Shown one piece after another: positions 7,162 to 16,380 of a stretch of 64,000 nucleotides of DNA. Source of the stretch: Gemmata palustris (lineage in GTDB: Bacteria > Planctomycetota > Planctomycetia > Gemmatales > Gemmataceae); the NCBI RefSeq assembly GCF_017939745.1, contig NZ_JAGKQQ010000001.1, positions 4,526,001 through 4,590,000 on the forward strand, read 5' to 3'. The notes under the pieces are model-generated. The model saw only the letters and a program-made list of their open reading frames with translations, was not told the DNA's origin and made no database searches. Numbering within the stretch: the stretch's first letter is position 1; every line of letters begins with the position of its first letter. The translations under genes were made by a program, and so were the position numbers.

Positions 7162-8511
7162 TCAGCCCACGCGCTTCAAGAGTTCGTTCAGCACGTCGGC
7201 GTCGCTGGGGTAGTCGGTCGGCAGCAGCACGCGGAGCGGAATCGGCACTTCGTCCATGCGGTACGCGGTGCCGGGTCGGTGGATGCCGTACACGGCCGTT
7301 GTGAACCGCACTGCGGTCGGGACCGGCGGCTCCGCGCCGGACGAATCGAGCGCGATGACCGGGATCTTCCGCAAGTGCTCCAGCGCCGCGGGCGGGAAGT
7401 CGGCGACCGTCTCGCTCCCGACCAGAAGGCAGGCATCAGGTTCACCGCGTGCGAGCACGTTAGGCCCGGTGAACTCGCCGGGGTTGTACCGCGGGTACCC
7501 GCGACTGAGGTTCACGCCGAATGGGTAGCCAGTTTGCCACGCGAGCACGGAGTCCGCGCCGGCCACGTCCCCGAACCGCCGCATCCGGCGCGCGTAGAAC
7601 CGCCCGCGGTCGTTCAGCTCGGAGACCAGTTGCAATAGTGCTTCGACCGTGCGGTGCGCGAGTTTCCCGCGCGTGAGCCCGGCGCCGAAGAAGAACATCC
7701 CGCACCGCGCGGCTGTGATGCGCCCCGCGAGTTCGGAGAGAGCGGGTGAAGGGGCGAAGGGGGTTAGGGGGTTAGGCTCTTCCTCCCCCTTCCCTGGCAG
7801 GAGGGGGTCACAGGGGGAACCCGTGGGGGGTTCTCCCTCACAAGAAGCGAGGGGGCCTGGGGGGGTAGGTCGGACGAGCATCCGCAGGGTCCAGAGCGCG
7901 TCCCAGTTCCGGGCGCTTGGTACCTGCACGAAGAGGTCGGCGCGTTTCGCGGTCTCGGTTTCCTCTTCGTCCACCACGACCACGAACCGATCCGCGCGCC
8001 CGCCGGGGAGCCAGCGCCCGATCGGATCGACCGAGTAACGCTCCATGTGCCGCGGGTGCGTTACGACCGGGTCACTACCCCAAAACACGACGAGGTCCGC
8101 GCGGTTCTTGCCCTCACCGAGCGTGCAGGTAGATTCGCCCACCTGCTGGAGCGCGACGATGGACGGCGCGTGGCCGGTGCTGGCAGTAGTGTCGATGGTC
8201 GCGCCGAGTCGGTCCGCGAGCGCGACGGCCGCGCGCTGACCCTCCGTCGTGCTGCGCGACAGCCCGTAGATGAGTGGATAGCGTGCGGTTCGCAGGATCT
8301 CCGCGGCGCGCGCGAACGCGGCCTCGGGTTCGGCCGGTTGTCCGTCGAGTAGTACCGCGGGGGAAGAAGAGGTGTTTTGTGCGAGGAACCACGGCTCCGC
8401 GAGCTTGCACGCCCCGCGCGCCCCGGTGACGCGCCCCCGGTCCACCGTCACCGTGAGGTCGTCGCACACGCACCCGCACACGGTGCAGCCGACACTGGTG
8501 AAGGTTTGCAT
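7162..8511 (-). CDS. fhcB: formylmethanofuran dehydrogenase-type subunit B (FhcB)
   Basis: FhcB is the B subunit of the formyltransferase/hydrolase complex in the tetrahydromethanopterin C1 oxidation pathway, which converts the formyl group to formate in methylotrophs and some planctomycetes. The N-terminus has a cysteine cluster (C9, C12, C16 and C35, within GCTVCGCVC and GACK), like the [4Fe-4S] motif of molybdopterin oxidoreductases. Later segments such as VVFWGSDPVVTHPRH fit the family. The start ATG ends at 8511, and an alternative longer frame upstream is not supported. About 43 residues near 214-257 are encoded by a dispersed repeat and interrupt the domain in frame. fhcD lies 17 kb away, so the pathway genes are scattered. 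Confidence 0.87.
   Translation of the reverse strand: MQTFTSVGCTVCGCVCDDLTVTVDRGRVTGARGACKLAEPWFLAQNTSSSPAVLLDGQPAEPEAAFARAAEILRTARYPLIYGLSRSTTEGQRAAVALADRLGATIDTTASTGHAPSIVALQQVGESTCTLGEGKNRADLVVFWGSDPVVTHPRHMERYSVDPIGRWLPGGRADRFVVVVDEEETETAKRADLFVQVPSARNWDALWTLRMLVRPTPPGPLASCEGEPPTGSPCDPLLPGKGEEEPNPLTPFAPSPALSELAGRITAARCGMFFFGAGLTRGKLAHRTVEALLQLVSELNDRGRFYARRMRRFGDVAGADSVLAWQTGYPFGVNLSRGYPRYNPGEFTGPNVLARGEPDACLLVGSETVADFPPAALEHLRKIPVIALDSSGAEPPVPTAVRFTTAVYGIHRPGTAYRMDEVPIPLRVLLPTDYPSDADVLNELLKRVG
7742..7870 (-). repeat. dispersed GC-tract repeat embedded in frame in fhcB
   Basis: The DNA consists of G and C runs typical of the intergenic palindromes here. It translates to PTPPGPL, GKGEEEPNPLTPF and similar Pro/Gly/Glu-rich stretches. 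The same translated phrases (PTPPGPLPKGKGE, NPLTPF) occur inside the protein at 54012-55691. About 129 bases (43 codons) keep the fhcB frame open. Boundaries are approximate. Confidence 0.75.
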
Positions 8512-8528
8512 GGAGATTTGTGAGTTTG

Positions 8529-8574
8529 GTCGCGGTTCTCGCCCCACTGCTTTTGGTGGGGCGAGAACCGCGAC
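8529..8574 (-). terminator. 19-bp perfect hairpin between DUF4340 gene and fhcB
   Basis: Arms 8529-8547 and 8556-8574 are exact complements around an 8-base loop. It starts 9 bases past the stop of the DUF4340 gene and ends 18 bases before the fhcB start. It should terminate the exporter operon, leaving fhcB to its own promoter or to readthrough. Confidence 0.65.
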
Positions 8575-8582
8575 TACGGATC

Positions 8583-11111
8583 TTACTTCGCGAACCCGCC
8601 CGGCTTGTCTTTGAACGGCTTCAAGAGTGCGCCGTCGATCGTGAACATCGGGTCGGTGGCGGGCAACCAGCCGGTTTCGCCGTAGTAGGTCGCGCCGTTG
8701 TCCGGGGTGGCCCCGAGCCGGAACGTGACGGCCCCGCCCGGCCACTCGAACCGGACGTCGAGGAACTCGTTCGGGTTGGCGAGCCCGTGCCGGGCTTCGG
8801 GCCGCCCCTGCTCGAAGCCCTTGACGCGGCTCTTGGCGATCAGGTCCACGAACGCCGAGACTTTGGCCGGATCGACCACGAACCCGGCCGGGGCGTTCGG
8901 CGGCGCGCCGGGGGCCGCGGGCGGAACGATCCACACGCCGTCCTTGTTCTTCTCCAGCCGCAGCGTAATGGGCGTGTTCCCCAGAATGTTCCCCCACCCC
9001 TGGAGCACTACCTTGTTCACGGCGGGGGCATCGACGCTGCGGAACACGACCCGGTCGCGCAGGTCGGGGGCCACGAACTTGTCGAGCACCAAGCGCGGGA
9101 GCGTGAACACCGCCGCCTTACCCGCGACGCGGGCGTACACGAAGTTGGGATCGGCGGTGTCCTTGCCGAACTCGTACACGCGCTCCTTGTCCAGCGAATC
9201 GGGCTTCAGCCCGACGACGACCTTCAGGCGCGGCGCGGGCGTGAACCCGTACTCGGCGAGTTTCGCGTCGCTCGGTTGTTCGTCCACGAACCGCGTAACC
9301 GATTGTGTGGTGCCGAGCAGTTGGAGGATGTACTCCAGGCTCTTGGGGTCCGCGATGCGGCCCTTCGGTTCCGGGGCGGCGAACCGCCACAAAACCTCTT
9401 TCGTGGACGGATCAGGCTTCTCGTCCTTGTTGAGCACGTAATTGTTCGCGCCGCTCACGTTGACCTGCATCACCGCGTCGGAGCCGAACGTCGGGAGCGA
9501 CGGGTCGAGGAGGTCCAAACGCGATTTAGCGACCGCGGTGATCGCGTCCACGGTATCGGTGGCCCCTCCAACCTTCACCTGTGCCGGGATCGTGAACTCG
9601 TTGGGCGGGAGCCCGGGCAGCGTGCGCCGGACGTAAACCGTGTCGCCGTCCTTGCGCCCGAACTCGATTTTGATCGGCTCGGCCTTCTTGGTCGGCTCCG
9701 CTTTGGGATCGGTCGGCGCGGTGAATCCGTCTGCCCATACGAAGATCGTAGCGGAGATCGCGGCGAAGTTGGCCGGGTTCGGTGGGGGGAAGTCTTTGAT
9801 CGTTCGCCGCGCCATAACGACATCGAGCAACCGCTCGACCGGTCCGCGGTCCGCGGACTGCGGGTCACCCGGCCCGCCGAAGAGCCGCCATTGCAGTGGC
9901 ACCTCCCCGGAACGCCGGAGTTTCGTCGGCTTGTCGGCCGGCTGACCGGCGAGCACGATGTCGATGCCATCGACCTTCGCGCGGTCCGCGTTCACCAGGG
10001 TGCGGTCACGGAGCGGAGCGGGATCGAGGACGACGCCGTTCAGCCCGGACAGATCGCCCGCCGTGGCGCGGATCACGCCCGGCTGCCCCTCGACGCGCAC
10101 GTACACTTTGCCGCTCGGGGGGCTCGGCGGCGCGCCCGGGAGCGTCACGGGCGGGGCCGCCCCTTCGCGCTTGCCGAGGTACACAATCGCGGTCTGGTTG
10201 TCCTTGGTCTTCATCTCGACCTTCACGAGGTCGGGGTTGCCCGCGTCCAGGCCGTATTCCTTGAGGTCTTTCGGGGCGTCGATGAAGTCGGCCGGGGTCG
10301 CGGCGGTCACGCTCGTGAGCGCACCGAGCAGTCGGCGGACGCCGGTGAACGTGGTCGGCGACCCGGCCGCGTCGCCCTCGACATCGGCGTCGCCCCACCC
10401 GGCCGGGCTATCGAACTTCCACGCCCCCCCGGGTGCGCGAGTAAGGGCGAGCGTCGCTTTCTTGTTTGGTAATTCCAGGCGCACCGAAGTGACGTCCTCG
10501 CCCACCGCACGCGAATCGGAGGGGAAGATTGCTGACGAACGATAGTCCGCGGTCCACTTCGTCAGGTCGCCCGCCTTGCCGCCGCCCGCGACTTGATCCT
10601 GGCGGAAGAGCGCGTCGAGGTCGCGGCGCCCCACCGCGATGGGGCGATCGGGTTTGGCCGTTGTGGTCACGAACGCCACCGCTTCCCGACCACCGATACT
10701 GACGTTGCCAACGTTCAGCGTGCCGGACCGCTGTTCGCCCTGGCGCAGCGTGACTTTCAGGCTCGGCGGCTGGAGACCGTGGAGCGCGGGGTTGGAACTC
10801 AGTTCCGCGAACACGGTCGGCTTGGCCTTGAGCAGGGATTCGACGATCGCTTTGACGGCCGCCCCGTTCGCTTTCGCGCGGATCGGCTCGACGATCTCCC
10901 AATCGTCGTTGACAACGCGCTTGAACTTGAGCGTGGCCGATGTGTCGGGGCGCTCGATGACGACCTCGTCAATGTCCCCGACCTTCGCCCCGCTCAGGCC
11001 GACGAGGAGCGTGTCGGGTGCCGCGGGATCGAGGAAGAACGTCCGAACGAGCAGCACGGTGCCAATCAGGAGGACGGCACCGATCAGAACCGTCGTCAGT
11101 CGGAAATTCAT
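8583..11111 (-). CDS. DUF4340 domain protein of a Gld-type ABC exporter
   Basis: The 842-aa protein has one N-terminal membrane helix (about residues 6-26, NFRLTTVLIGAVLLIGTVLL) followed by several repeats of the DUF4340 type. These occur as TLKFKRVVNDDWEIVEP near 60 and similar beta-rich units later. Such proteins are encoded next to GldF/GldG-like ABC transporters and probably form an extracytoplasmic part of the complex; the substrate is unknown. The start ATG ending at 11111 places the helix at the N-terminus. It begins 46 bases after the GldG-like gene and ends just before a strong hairpin, so it is the last gene of the four-gene operon. Confidence 0.85.
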   Translation of the reverse strand: MNFRLTTVLIGAVLLIGTVLLVRTFFLDPAAPDTLLVGLSGAKVGDIDEVVIERPDTSATLKFKRVVNDDWEIVEPIRAKANGAAVKAIVESLLKAKPTVFAELSSNPALHGLQPPSLKVTLRQGEQRSGTLNVGNVSIGGREAVAFVTTTAKPDRPIAVGRRDLDALFRQDQVAGGGKAGDLTKWTADYRSSAIFPSDSRAVGEDVTSVRLELPNKKATLALTRAPGGAWKFDSPAGWGDADVEGDAAGSPTTFTGVRRLLGALTSVTAATPADFIDAPKDLKEYGLDAGNPDLVKVEMKTKDNQTAIVYLGKREGAAPPVTLPGAPPSPPSGKVYVRVEGQPGVIRATAGDLSGLNGVVLDPAPLRDRTLVNADRAKVDGIDIVLAGQPADKPTKLRRSGEVPLQWRLFGGPGDPQSADRGPVERLLDVVMARRTIKDFPPPNPANFAAISATIFVWADGFTAPTDPKAEPTKKAEPIKIEFGRKDGDTVYVRRTLPGLPPNEFTIPAQVKVGGATDTVDAITAVAKSRLDLLDPSLPTFGSDAVMQVNVSGANNYVLNKDEKPDPSTKEVLWRFAAPEPKGRIADPKSLEYILQLLGTTQSVTRFVDEQPSDAKLAEYGFTPAPRLKVVVGLKPDSLDKERVYEFGKDTADPNFVYARVAGKAAVFTLPRLVLDKFVAPDLRDRVVFRSVDAPAVNKVVLQGWGNILGNTPITLRLEKNKDGVWIVPPAAPGAPPNAPAGFVVDPAKVSAFVDLIAKSRVKGFEQGRPEARHGLANPNEFLDVRFEWPGGAVTFRLGATPDNGATYYGETGWLPATDPMFTIDGALLKPFKDKPGGFAK

Positions 11112-11157
11112 ACCCGAGCTCCCAGTCGTTCGTCCGTAGTGCGGTCCCGGTGCGCGT

Positions 11158-13266
11158 TCACGCCTGTTGCCGTCGGATGACCCATGTGCCCAGCCCGAGT
11201 GAGACGACCACAATCAGCCCGAAGATCACGGGCATGTACTTGAGTCGGGTACCGTCGATCGTTTTGGCCCCCGGCAGGGCGTACACCGCGTAGGCCTTGG
11301 ATTCGACGCCCTGTGGGACCGGCGGGCGGTCCCGGAGCCAGTCGATGGTGGCCCCGAGCAGGTCGAACGCGGGGGGGCTCTCCGCCCCGAACTGACCGGC
11401 GAGGGCGTCGCACACCATCAGCCCGTTGCCGTACACCGCCACGCGGCCGTTTCCGCCCTCCGCCACAACGACCCCCACGGTGCGCCTGCGGACGGCAACG
11501 GCGTTCGCGGGGCGCACGTTCGGGTTCGCCGGGAACTCGTCGGCCAGCCACGCGCCGCCTTCGGTGTCCGTCGTCAACAGGGGGGTGGCCGTCATCCCGG
11601 GCGTGGTATTAAGTGCGTTCACCTCACGGGGAAGTGGCATCTGAATACTGATCCGGCGGAACAGCCGGACGATCGGGTTCTTGGCGTCCGCCGCGGCTTG
11701 GGTGAACTCGACCGGGGGACTCGTGACCGGGATGCGTCGGTCGGCGGACAGCGCGAACAGGTACTTGTCACTCAGCCCGACGTTGAACTGTGCGAGCACG
11801 GGTTCGAGACCGGTCGGCGTTACTTTGCGCAGGTTCGGCCCGGGCAGGGTCGCACCGGACAGGACGACGAGCCTCCCCTTCCGCTCGGTCATGTACTTGC
11901 GGACCGCGTCCACGTACTTGGGGTCGAGCGGCTTCTGCGGGTCGGCCACGACGAGCACGGCGCAGTCGTCCGGCACCTTCGGGCTCTCGCCCTCGAACGT
12001 CAGCGGCTGTACGTCCAGGTAGTTCTTTTCCAGGAACGTGCGGAGCCGGGTCGCGGCCCGTTCCGGGTCCGTTCGCCCGGCGAGCTCCAACTCATCAGAC
12101 GACTGGGTGAAATATACCTTCGGCTTCTGCTTGTTGTCCGCGAGGAACAACAGTTCTTTCACCAGCCGACCTTCCCCCGTAAAGACCGTCTTGGGGGTCT
12201 CACCGCGGGGGCCGGGTTCGGTGGTGAAGAACTCTTCCACCGGAATGAACGAGAACCGCTTCTTGTCGCCCGGGAACGTGAGCAGGACGCCCAGTTCACC
12301 GTCTTGCACCGGCGGGTAGTTGGCCTTCAGTTCGGCGAGATCGGCGGTACTGGAGACGGGACTGAGGAACCGGACCCGGAACTTGTCGCGGCTGGTTTCT
12401 TGGAACCGGGTGAGCACGTCGCGGAGGTCGCTCTCGACCCGGCTGCCCTGGCCCGGGAGGATCGCGTAGGCCTCGATCGGCTGGTCCAGCCCGCGCAGGA
12501 ACTCTTCGGTCCGGGGACTCATCGAGTAGAACCCGCTCCCGGTCATGTCGATCTTGTTCGACACGCGGTACGCGAACACGACGTTGGCGATGACGAGGAC
12601 GACGAACAGTACCAGCGCCGTCAGCCCCAGATTGGTCCCGTACACGAGCTTACGAATTGACGGATTGTTGCGTTCCTCGGCCCGTGCGGGGGTGATCGCG
12701 GCCAACCCCAGTGCGGCGCCGAAAGCGATCATCAGGACCGGGATCAGGACGTACCGCGCCTCTTCTTCTTGACCCTTTTCGAGCCAGTTGACGATGCTCT
12801 CGCTCCACCGATAAAAGAACACCCCGCCGGTCGCAATCAATTCCCACGCGAGCGCGCCGCCGACGGCCAAGATGACCGCACGGGCCTCGGCCCGCTGTTG
12901 CGATTCCGTTGTTCGGGGAAGGGAGACGAGCAACCGCGCCGCGCCGCCGATGGCGACCAGAAACGCGCTGAGAGCGGCGATCGCTCCCCATCGGAAATCG
13001 CCCTCCTTTGTGCCCGCGACCGGTTTGGCCGACTCCGGGCGCTCGGGATCGAGCGGGTTCTCGACTTGCGGTTTGTCAGGTGCCGGCGCCGGCGCGTCCC
13101 GGAACCCTTTGACCGCCATGTACCCGGCGAGCGCCAGGAGGACGACCGCCAGACCCGCCAGGACGCTCCCCGCGTTCTGGCGCTGCGTCCGGACGAACTC
13201 GACGACCGGGTTCCCGGAGTTCGGGGCCGGAGCGTTCGGGACGGGAACAGGTGGCGTCGGTTGCAT
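11158..13266 (-). CDS. GldG-like ABC exporter auxiliary protein
   Basis: The 702-aa membrane protein has about five helices in the first 260 residues, a large extracytoplasmic domain of the GldG/ABC_transp_aux type, and a last helix (about 677-697) before the basic tail RRQQA. The domain start FYSMSPRTEEFLRGLDQPI (about residues 262-280) is the usual GldG-family signature, resembling the segment that follows 'Y(S)LS..T' in the family. It lies between the permease (51-base gap) and DUF4340 genes. The complex is related to the Gld ABC system of gliding Bacteroidetes, but gliding is not implied here. Confidence 0.87.
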   Translation of the reverse strand: MQPTPPVPVPNAPAPNSGNPVVEFVRTQRQNAGSVLAGLAVVLLALAGYMAVKGFRDAPAPAPDKPQVENPLDPERPESAKPVAGTKEGDFRWGAIAALSAFLVAIGGAARLLVSLPRTTESQQRAEARAVILAVGGALAWELIATGGVFFYRWSESIVNWLEKGQEEEARYVLIPVLMIAFGAALGLAAITPARAEERNNPSIRKLVYGTNLGLTALVLFVVLVIANVVFAYRVSNKIDMTGSGFYSMSPRTEEFLRGLDQPIEAYAILPGQGSRVESDLRDVLTRFQETSRDKFRVRFLSPVSSTADLAELKANYPPVQDGELGVLLTFPGDKKRFSFIPVEEFFTTEPGPRGETPKTVFTGEGRLVKELLFLADNKQKPKVYFTQSSDELELAGRTDPERAATRLRTFLEKNYLDVQPLTFEGESPKVPDDCAVLVVADPQKPLDPKYVDAVRKYMTERKGRLVVLSGATLPGPNLRKVTPTGLEPVLAQFNVGLSDKYLFALSADRRIPVTSPPVEFTQAAADAKNPIVRLFRRISIQMPLPREVNALNTTPGMTATPLLTTDTEGGAWLADEFPANPNVRPANAVAVRRRTVGVVVAEGGNGRVAVYGNGLMVCDALAGQFGAESPPAFDLLGATIDWLRDRPPVPQGVESKAYAVYALPGAKTIDGTRLKYMPVIFGLIVVVSLGLGTWVIRRQQA

Positions 13267-13317
13267 GGTTGGTTCGCGCGGGGGCTACGGTGTATCGGGA
13301 GCGTGGGCTCGGCGCCG

Positions 13318-15120
13318 TCAGTTCCACTTGCGGGTTTCGAGGATCTTCGTCGCGAGGAACAGCCAGAACACCGCCAGCGACAGAGCCAAGAGGAGATCCC
13401 GGACCGGGAGCTGGCCGGACAGTGACTCGACCCACATGCGGTAAAACGACAGCCGGTTCGCGACCGTGAGGAGCACCTCAGGCAGGTCCAGGAACATCGG
13501 ATTCTCGCGTAAAAATACGAACGCGAGCAGCACCAAGAGGACGGCGAACGTGAGGACCGCGGACACGATCTGATCTCGCGTTAGGGCCGAGAAGAAGATA
13601 CCCATCGCGATGAACATGGCCCCCTGTGCGCCCAGCCCCAAGTAGAACCCGATCAGCGGCCGGTAGTCGAACGGCGCGTCGCCGACGACCCGGAGCGCGA
13701 TCAGGAACAGCCCGGTCGGGAGCCAGCAGAGCAGGAAGAAGATCCACGTCCCCAGAAACTTGCTGAGCACCACGGGGACTTCGTTCAGCGGGGCGGTCAG
13801 GAGCACCTCGAGCGTCCCGGACCGCTTCTCTTCCGAGAGCAGCCGCATCGTCAGTACGGGGATCTGGAGCGTGAACGCGAACAAACTCAGAATGTGGACG
13901 CCGTACCCGAGGACGATCGGCTCGCGCCGCGGGTTACCGTCTTGGAGCGACCCGGCGAACTCCGCGTAGGCGACGCCCTGAACGAGGAGCATCCCCGCGA
14001 GGACGATGAACCCGATCGGGGAGGCGAAGTACGCACCGAGTTCGCGCCGAACGAGCGTTACGAACTGATTGTCCGAGCACACACCGAGGGAGACGGAGAG
14101 GTAAATGAGACCGATGCCACCGAGGATCGCGCCGCCCGGGATCAGGAACGGCCGGGGCGCGATTGCAACGTGGGTGCCCGTGCTACCCATGATGAATACC
14201 CCCGCGGTCGCTACACCCACCCCCGCGAGAACCGCACGCAGCCACACCGGGAACTTGCCCAGCGCTCCCAGTGCTACAACTCCCAGGCTCGCACCCAGTA
14301 CGAGGACGCGCCCGGCCGTTTTCCAGTAGTCGAGCGCTTGCGACGGCTTGCGCAGCGCGGCCGGTCCGTCGAACAATACCGTCGGGAACACTGTGCGGGC
14401 GAATGCGTAGAAGAGGGCCGCGGCACCGACCGCGCCGAGCGCGACCGCGACCGTGTGCCCGATTCCGGTGTCGGTGTCGGCCTGCCCCAAGTAAGCACAG
14501 AGGAACCCCAACCCGAGAGCGGCGAGCGCCAAACCGGTCCCCGCGAGCCACTCCGGGTTTGCGATACCCGCGATAAGAACGCCGACGCACAAGGTCGCGC
14601 CCACCGCAAGCAGTACGCCCCCTCCGATCGTGCGGAGCTGTTCGTCCGTTTCGTGGCGCGTGAACGGGATCGCGAACAGAATCGCGAGAATCCCGGCTCC
14701 CAGGCCCCACGGCATGAAATAGAAGCCGATCGACTTGGAGTCGGCGCCCTTAAACGGTCCCGGTACGAGGGCACCGACCAGCGCCAGCGCGAGGAACGCG
14801 ACGAACAGCATCCCGTACATGCGCCGAATTTCCTGCTCGCCGTCAATGATCGCGTGGTAGAGCATCAGCGCGATGCCCACTCCCGCCAGCAGGAACCCCC
14901 AACTTTCGGGCACGATCCGGGCCTGCCCGGTGGCGCGCGTGGCGACTACCACCACTGCACCGAGGACCAGCAGGAACAGTCCGAGGAACCCGACGACCCG
15001 CGCGAACGCCGGCCCCTCGAACTTGATTGCCGAGGGCGCGGTTTCGACCGGGGCGCGGAGCGCCCCGACCGCGGTCGCTACGGGGATCGGATCGGTCGGC
15101 GCGGGCGGGGTGCTACTCAT
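13318..15120 (-). CDS. ABC-2 type permease (GldF-like) with extra N-terminal membrane half
   Basis: The C-terminal half (about residues 345-600) is a classic ABC-2 permease of the GldF type. It shows VRRELGAYFASPIGFIVL near 358, the LLSEEKRSGTLEVLLTAPL segment near 430 and six membrane helices. The N-terminal half (about 45-335) adds eight or more helices not found in GldF, which is about 240 aa. Thus 600 aa is roughly 2.5 times normal. This may be a fusion with another membrane protein. It is downstream of the ATPase gene (96-base gap) and upstream of the GldG-like gene. Confidence 0.85.
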   Translation of the reverse strand: MSSTPPAPTDPIPVATAVGALRAPVETAPSAIKFEGPAFARVVGFLGLFLLVLGAVVVVATRATGQARIVPESWGFLLAGVGIALMLYHAIIDGEQEIRRMYGMLFVAFLALALVGALVPGPFKGADSKSIGFYFMPWGLGAGILAILFAIPFTRHETDEQLRTIGGGVLLAVGATLCVGVLIAGIANPEWLAGTGLALAALGLGFLCAYLGQADTDTGIGHTVAVALGAVGAAALFYAFARTVFPTVLFDGPAALRKPSQALDYWKTAGRVLVLGASLGVVALGALGKFPVWLRAVLAGVGVATAGVFIMGSTGTHVAIAPRPFLIPGGAILGGIGLIYLSVSLGVCSDNQFVTLVRRELGAYFASPIGFIVLAGMLLVQGVAYAEFAGSLQDGNPRREPIVLGYGVHILSLFAFTLQIPVLTMRLLSEEKRSGTLEVLLTAPLNEVPVVLSKFLGTWIFFLLCWLPTGLFLIALRVVGDAPFDYRPLIGFYLGLGAQGAMFIAMGIFFSALTRDQIVSAVLTFAVLLVLLAFVFLRENPMFLDLPEVLLTVANRLSFYRMWVESLSGQLPVRDLLLALSLAVFWLFLATKILETRKWN

Positions 15121-15216
15121 GGGTAATTCGCGCTCTGTTTCCAGCCGACGGGGATGGTAAGCCCCTGTTTATCGTTCTGTGTAAGGCGCCCACTGGTGCG
15201 CAAGGCCCCGATGGGT

Positions 15217-16215
15217 TTACGCCGCCGGGGTCTTATCCGGTTCGGCCGCGGGCGGTGCTACGGGGGCGGTTTCCGCTTGATACCGCTGCCGAACGACATC
15301 GTCGAAAATGGCTTCGAGGCTGGGCTTCCGAATCTCCAACCGACCGAGGCCCCAACCCTTTGTTACAACCCGGGCCGCGAGCGCTTCGCGGTGATCCTTG
15401 TGGTCCCGCGTCCTCACCTCGAACGCGGCCAAGTCGCTCCCGATGGTCGTTGATTCCACCGACGCGAGCTCCGGCTGTTCGCGCATGAACTTGGTGGTTT
15501 CTTCGACGGGGCCGCGAACTTCCAACAGGTACGACGCCTCGCGGGAGTCGATGGCTTTTTTGGTTTCGTCGAACTTGATGCGGCCCTTGTCGATGATGAT
15601 GACGCGATCGTAGACCTTCTCGACTTCCGGGAGCACGTGCGTCGAGAACAGGATCGTGTGCTGGCCGCCGAGTTCCTTGATGGTGGCGAGGGTCTCGCCG
15701 ATCTGCACCGGGTCGAGGCCGCTGGTCGGCTCGTCGAGGATCAGAATGGGCGGGTCGGCGAGGAGCGTGTCGGCCAGGCCCACGCGCTGCCGGTAACCCT
15801 TTGAGAGCGTGTTGAGGAGGCGGTTCTGCACTTCCTTCACGCGGCACTTTGCCATGCAGTGGTCGATGCGGGCGCTGCGCCCGTGGCGCTCGACGCCCTT
15901 CAGCTTGGCGCGGTAGGCGAGGTACTCGCGGACCCGCATTTCGCCGTACACCGGCACGCTCTCGGGCAGGTACCCGATGTTCTTGCGGACCTCCATCGAC
16001 TGGTACATCACGTCGTAGCCGTTGAGCCACGCGTACCCGCTGGACGCGGGGAGCCAGGTCGTGAGGATGCGCATGCAGGTGGATTTGCCGGCCCCGTTGG
16101 GGCCGAGGAACCCGACCAACTCGCCGGGCGCCACCTGGAAGGTGACGTCGTCCACGGCCTGCACGGGGCCGTAGTTTTTGGAAAGGTTCTGAACGTTGAT
16201 CGCCGGCGTCTGCAT
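15217..16215 (-). CDS. ABC transporter ATP-binding protein (GldA-like)
   Basis: This is the ATPase driving the Gld-type exporter. Walker A GPNGAGKST is at 38-46, the signature LSKGYRQRVGLA near 148, and Walker B ILILDEPTSGLD just after. The H-loop segment FSTHVLPEVE follows. A C-terminal extension of about 100 residues ends in an Ala/Pro-rich tail. The length is 332 aa. The start ATG ending at 16215 places the beta-strand NVQNLSKNYG at the N-terminus. It is the first gene of the operon and is divergent from the HAD gene; both promoters must lie in the 165-base gap. Confidence 0.92.
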   Translation of the reverse strand: MQTPAINVQNLSKNYGPVQAVDDVTFQVAPGELVGFLGPNGAGKSTCMRILTTWLPASSGYAWLNGYDVMYQSMEVRKNIGYLPESVPVYGEMRVREYLAYRAKLKGVERHGRSARIDHCMAKCRVKEVQNRLLNTLSKGYRQRVGLADTLLADPPILILDEPTSGLDPVQIGETLATIKELGGQHTILFSTHVLPEVEKVYDRVIIIDKGRIKFDETKKAIDSREASYLLEVRGPVEETTKFMREQPELASVESTTIGSDLAAFEVRTRDHKDHREALAARVVTKGWGLGRLEIRKPSLEAIFDDVVRQRYQAETAPVAPPAAEPDKTPAA

Positions 16216-16380
16216 GTTCGACCGTTTGGTGTCGCGACTCAGGTGCAGAACAGGGGCACGGATTTCGCCGATTGGACGAATCACAATGATATGACGCTGA
16301 ACCGCCCCGACAAGTTGGCGCAATCGCGTAAACTCTCCCGGCAGTCGTCGCGCCCCGCCCGCGATCCTAAAAGAACTACC

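Noticed and set aside
8520-10472. 650-residue plus-strand frame opposite the DUF4340 gene
   Set aside because: Arg/Gly/His-rich composition without domains; it mirrors the high-GC minus-strand gene, which has clear family features.
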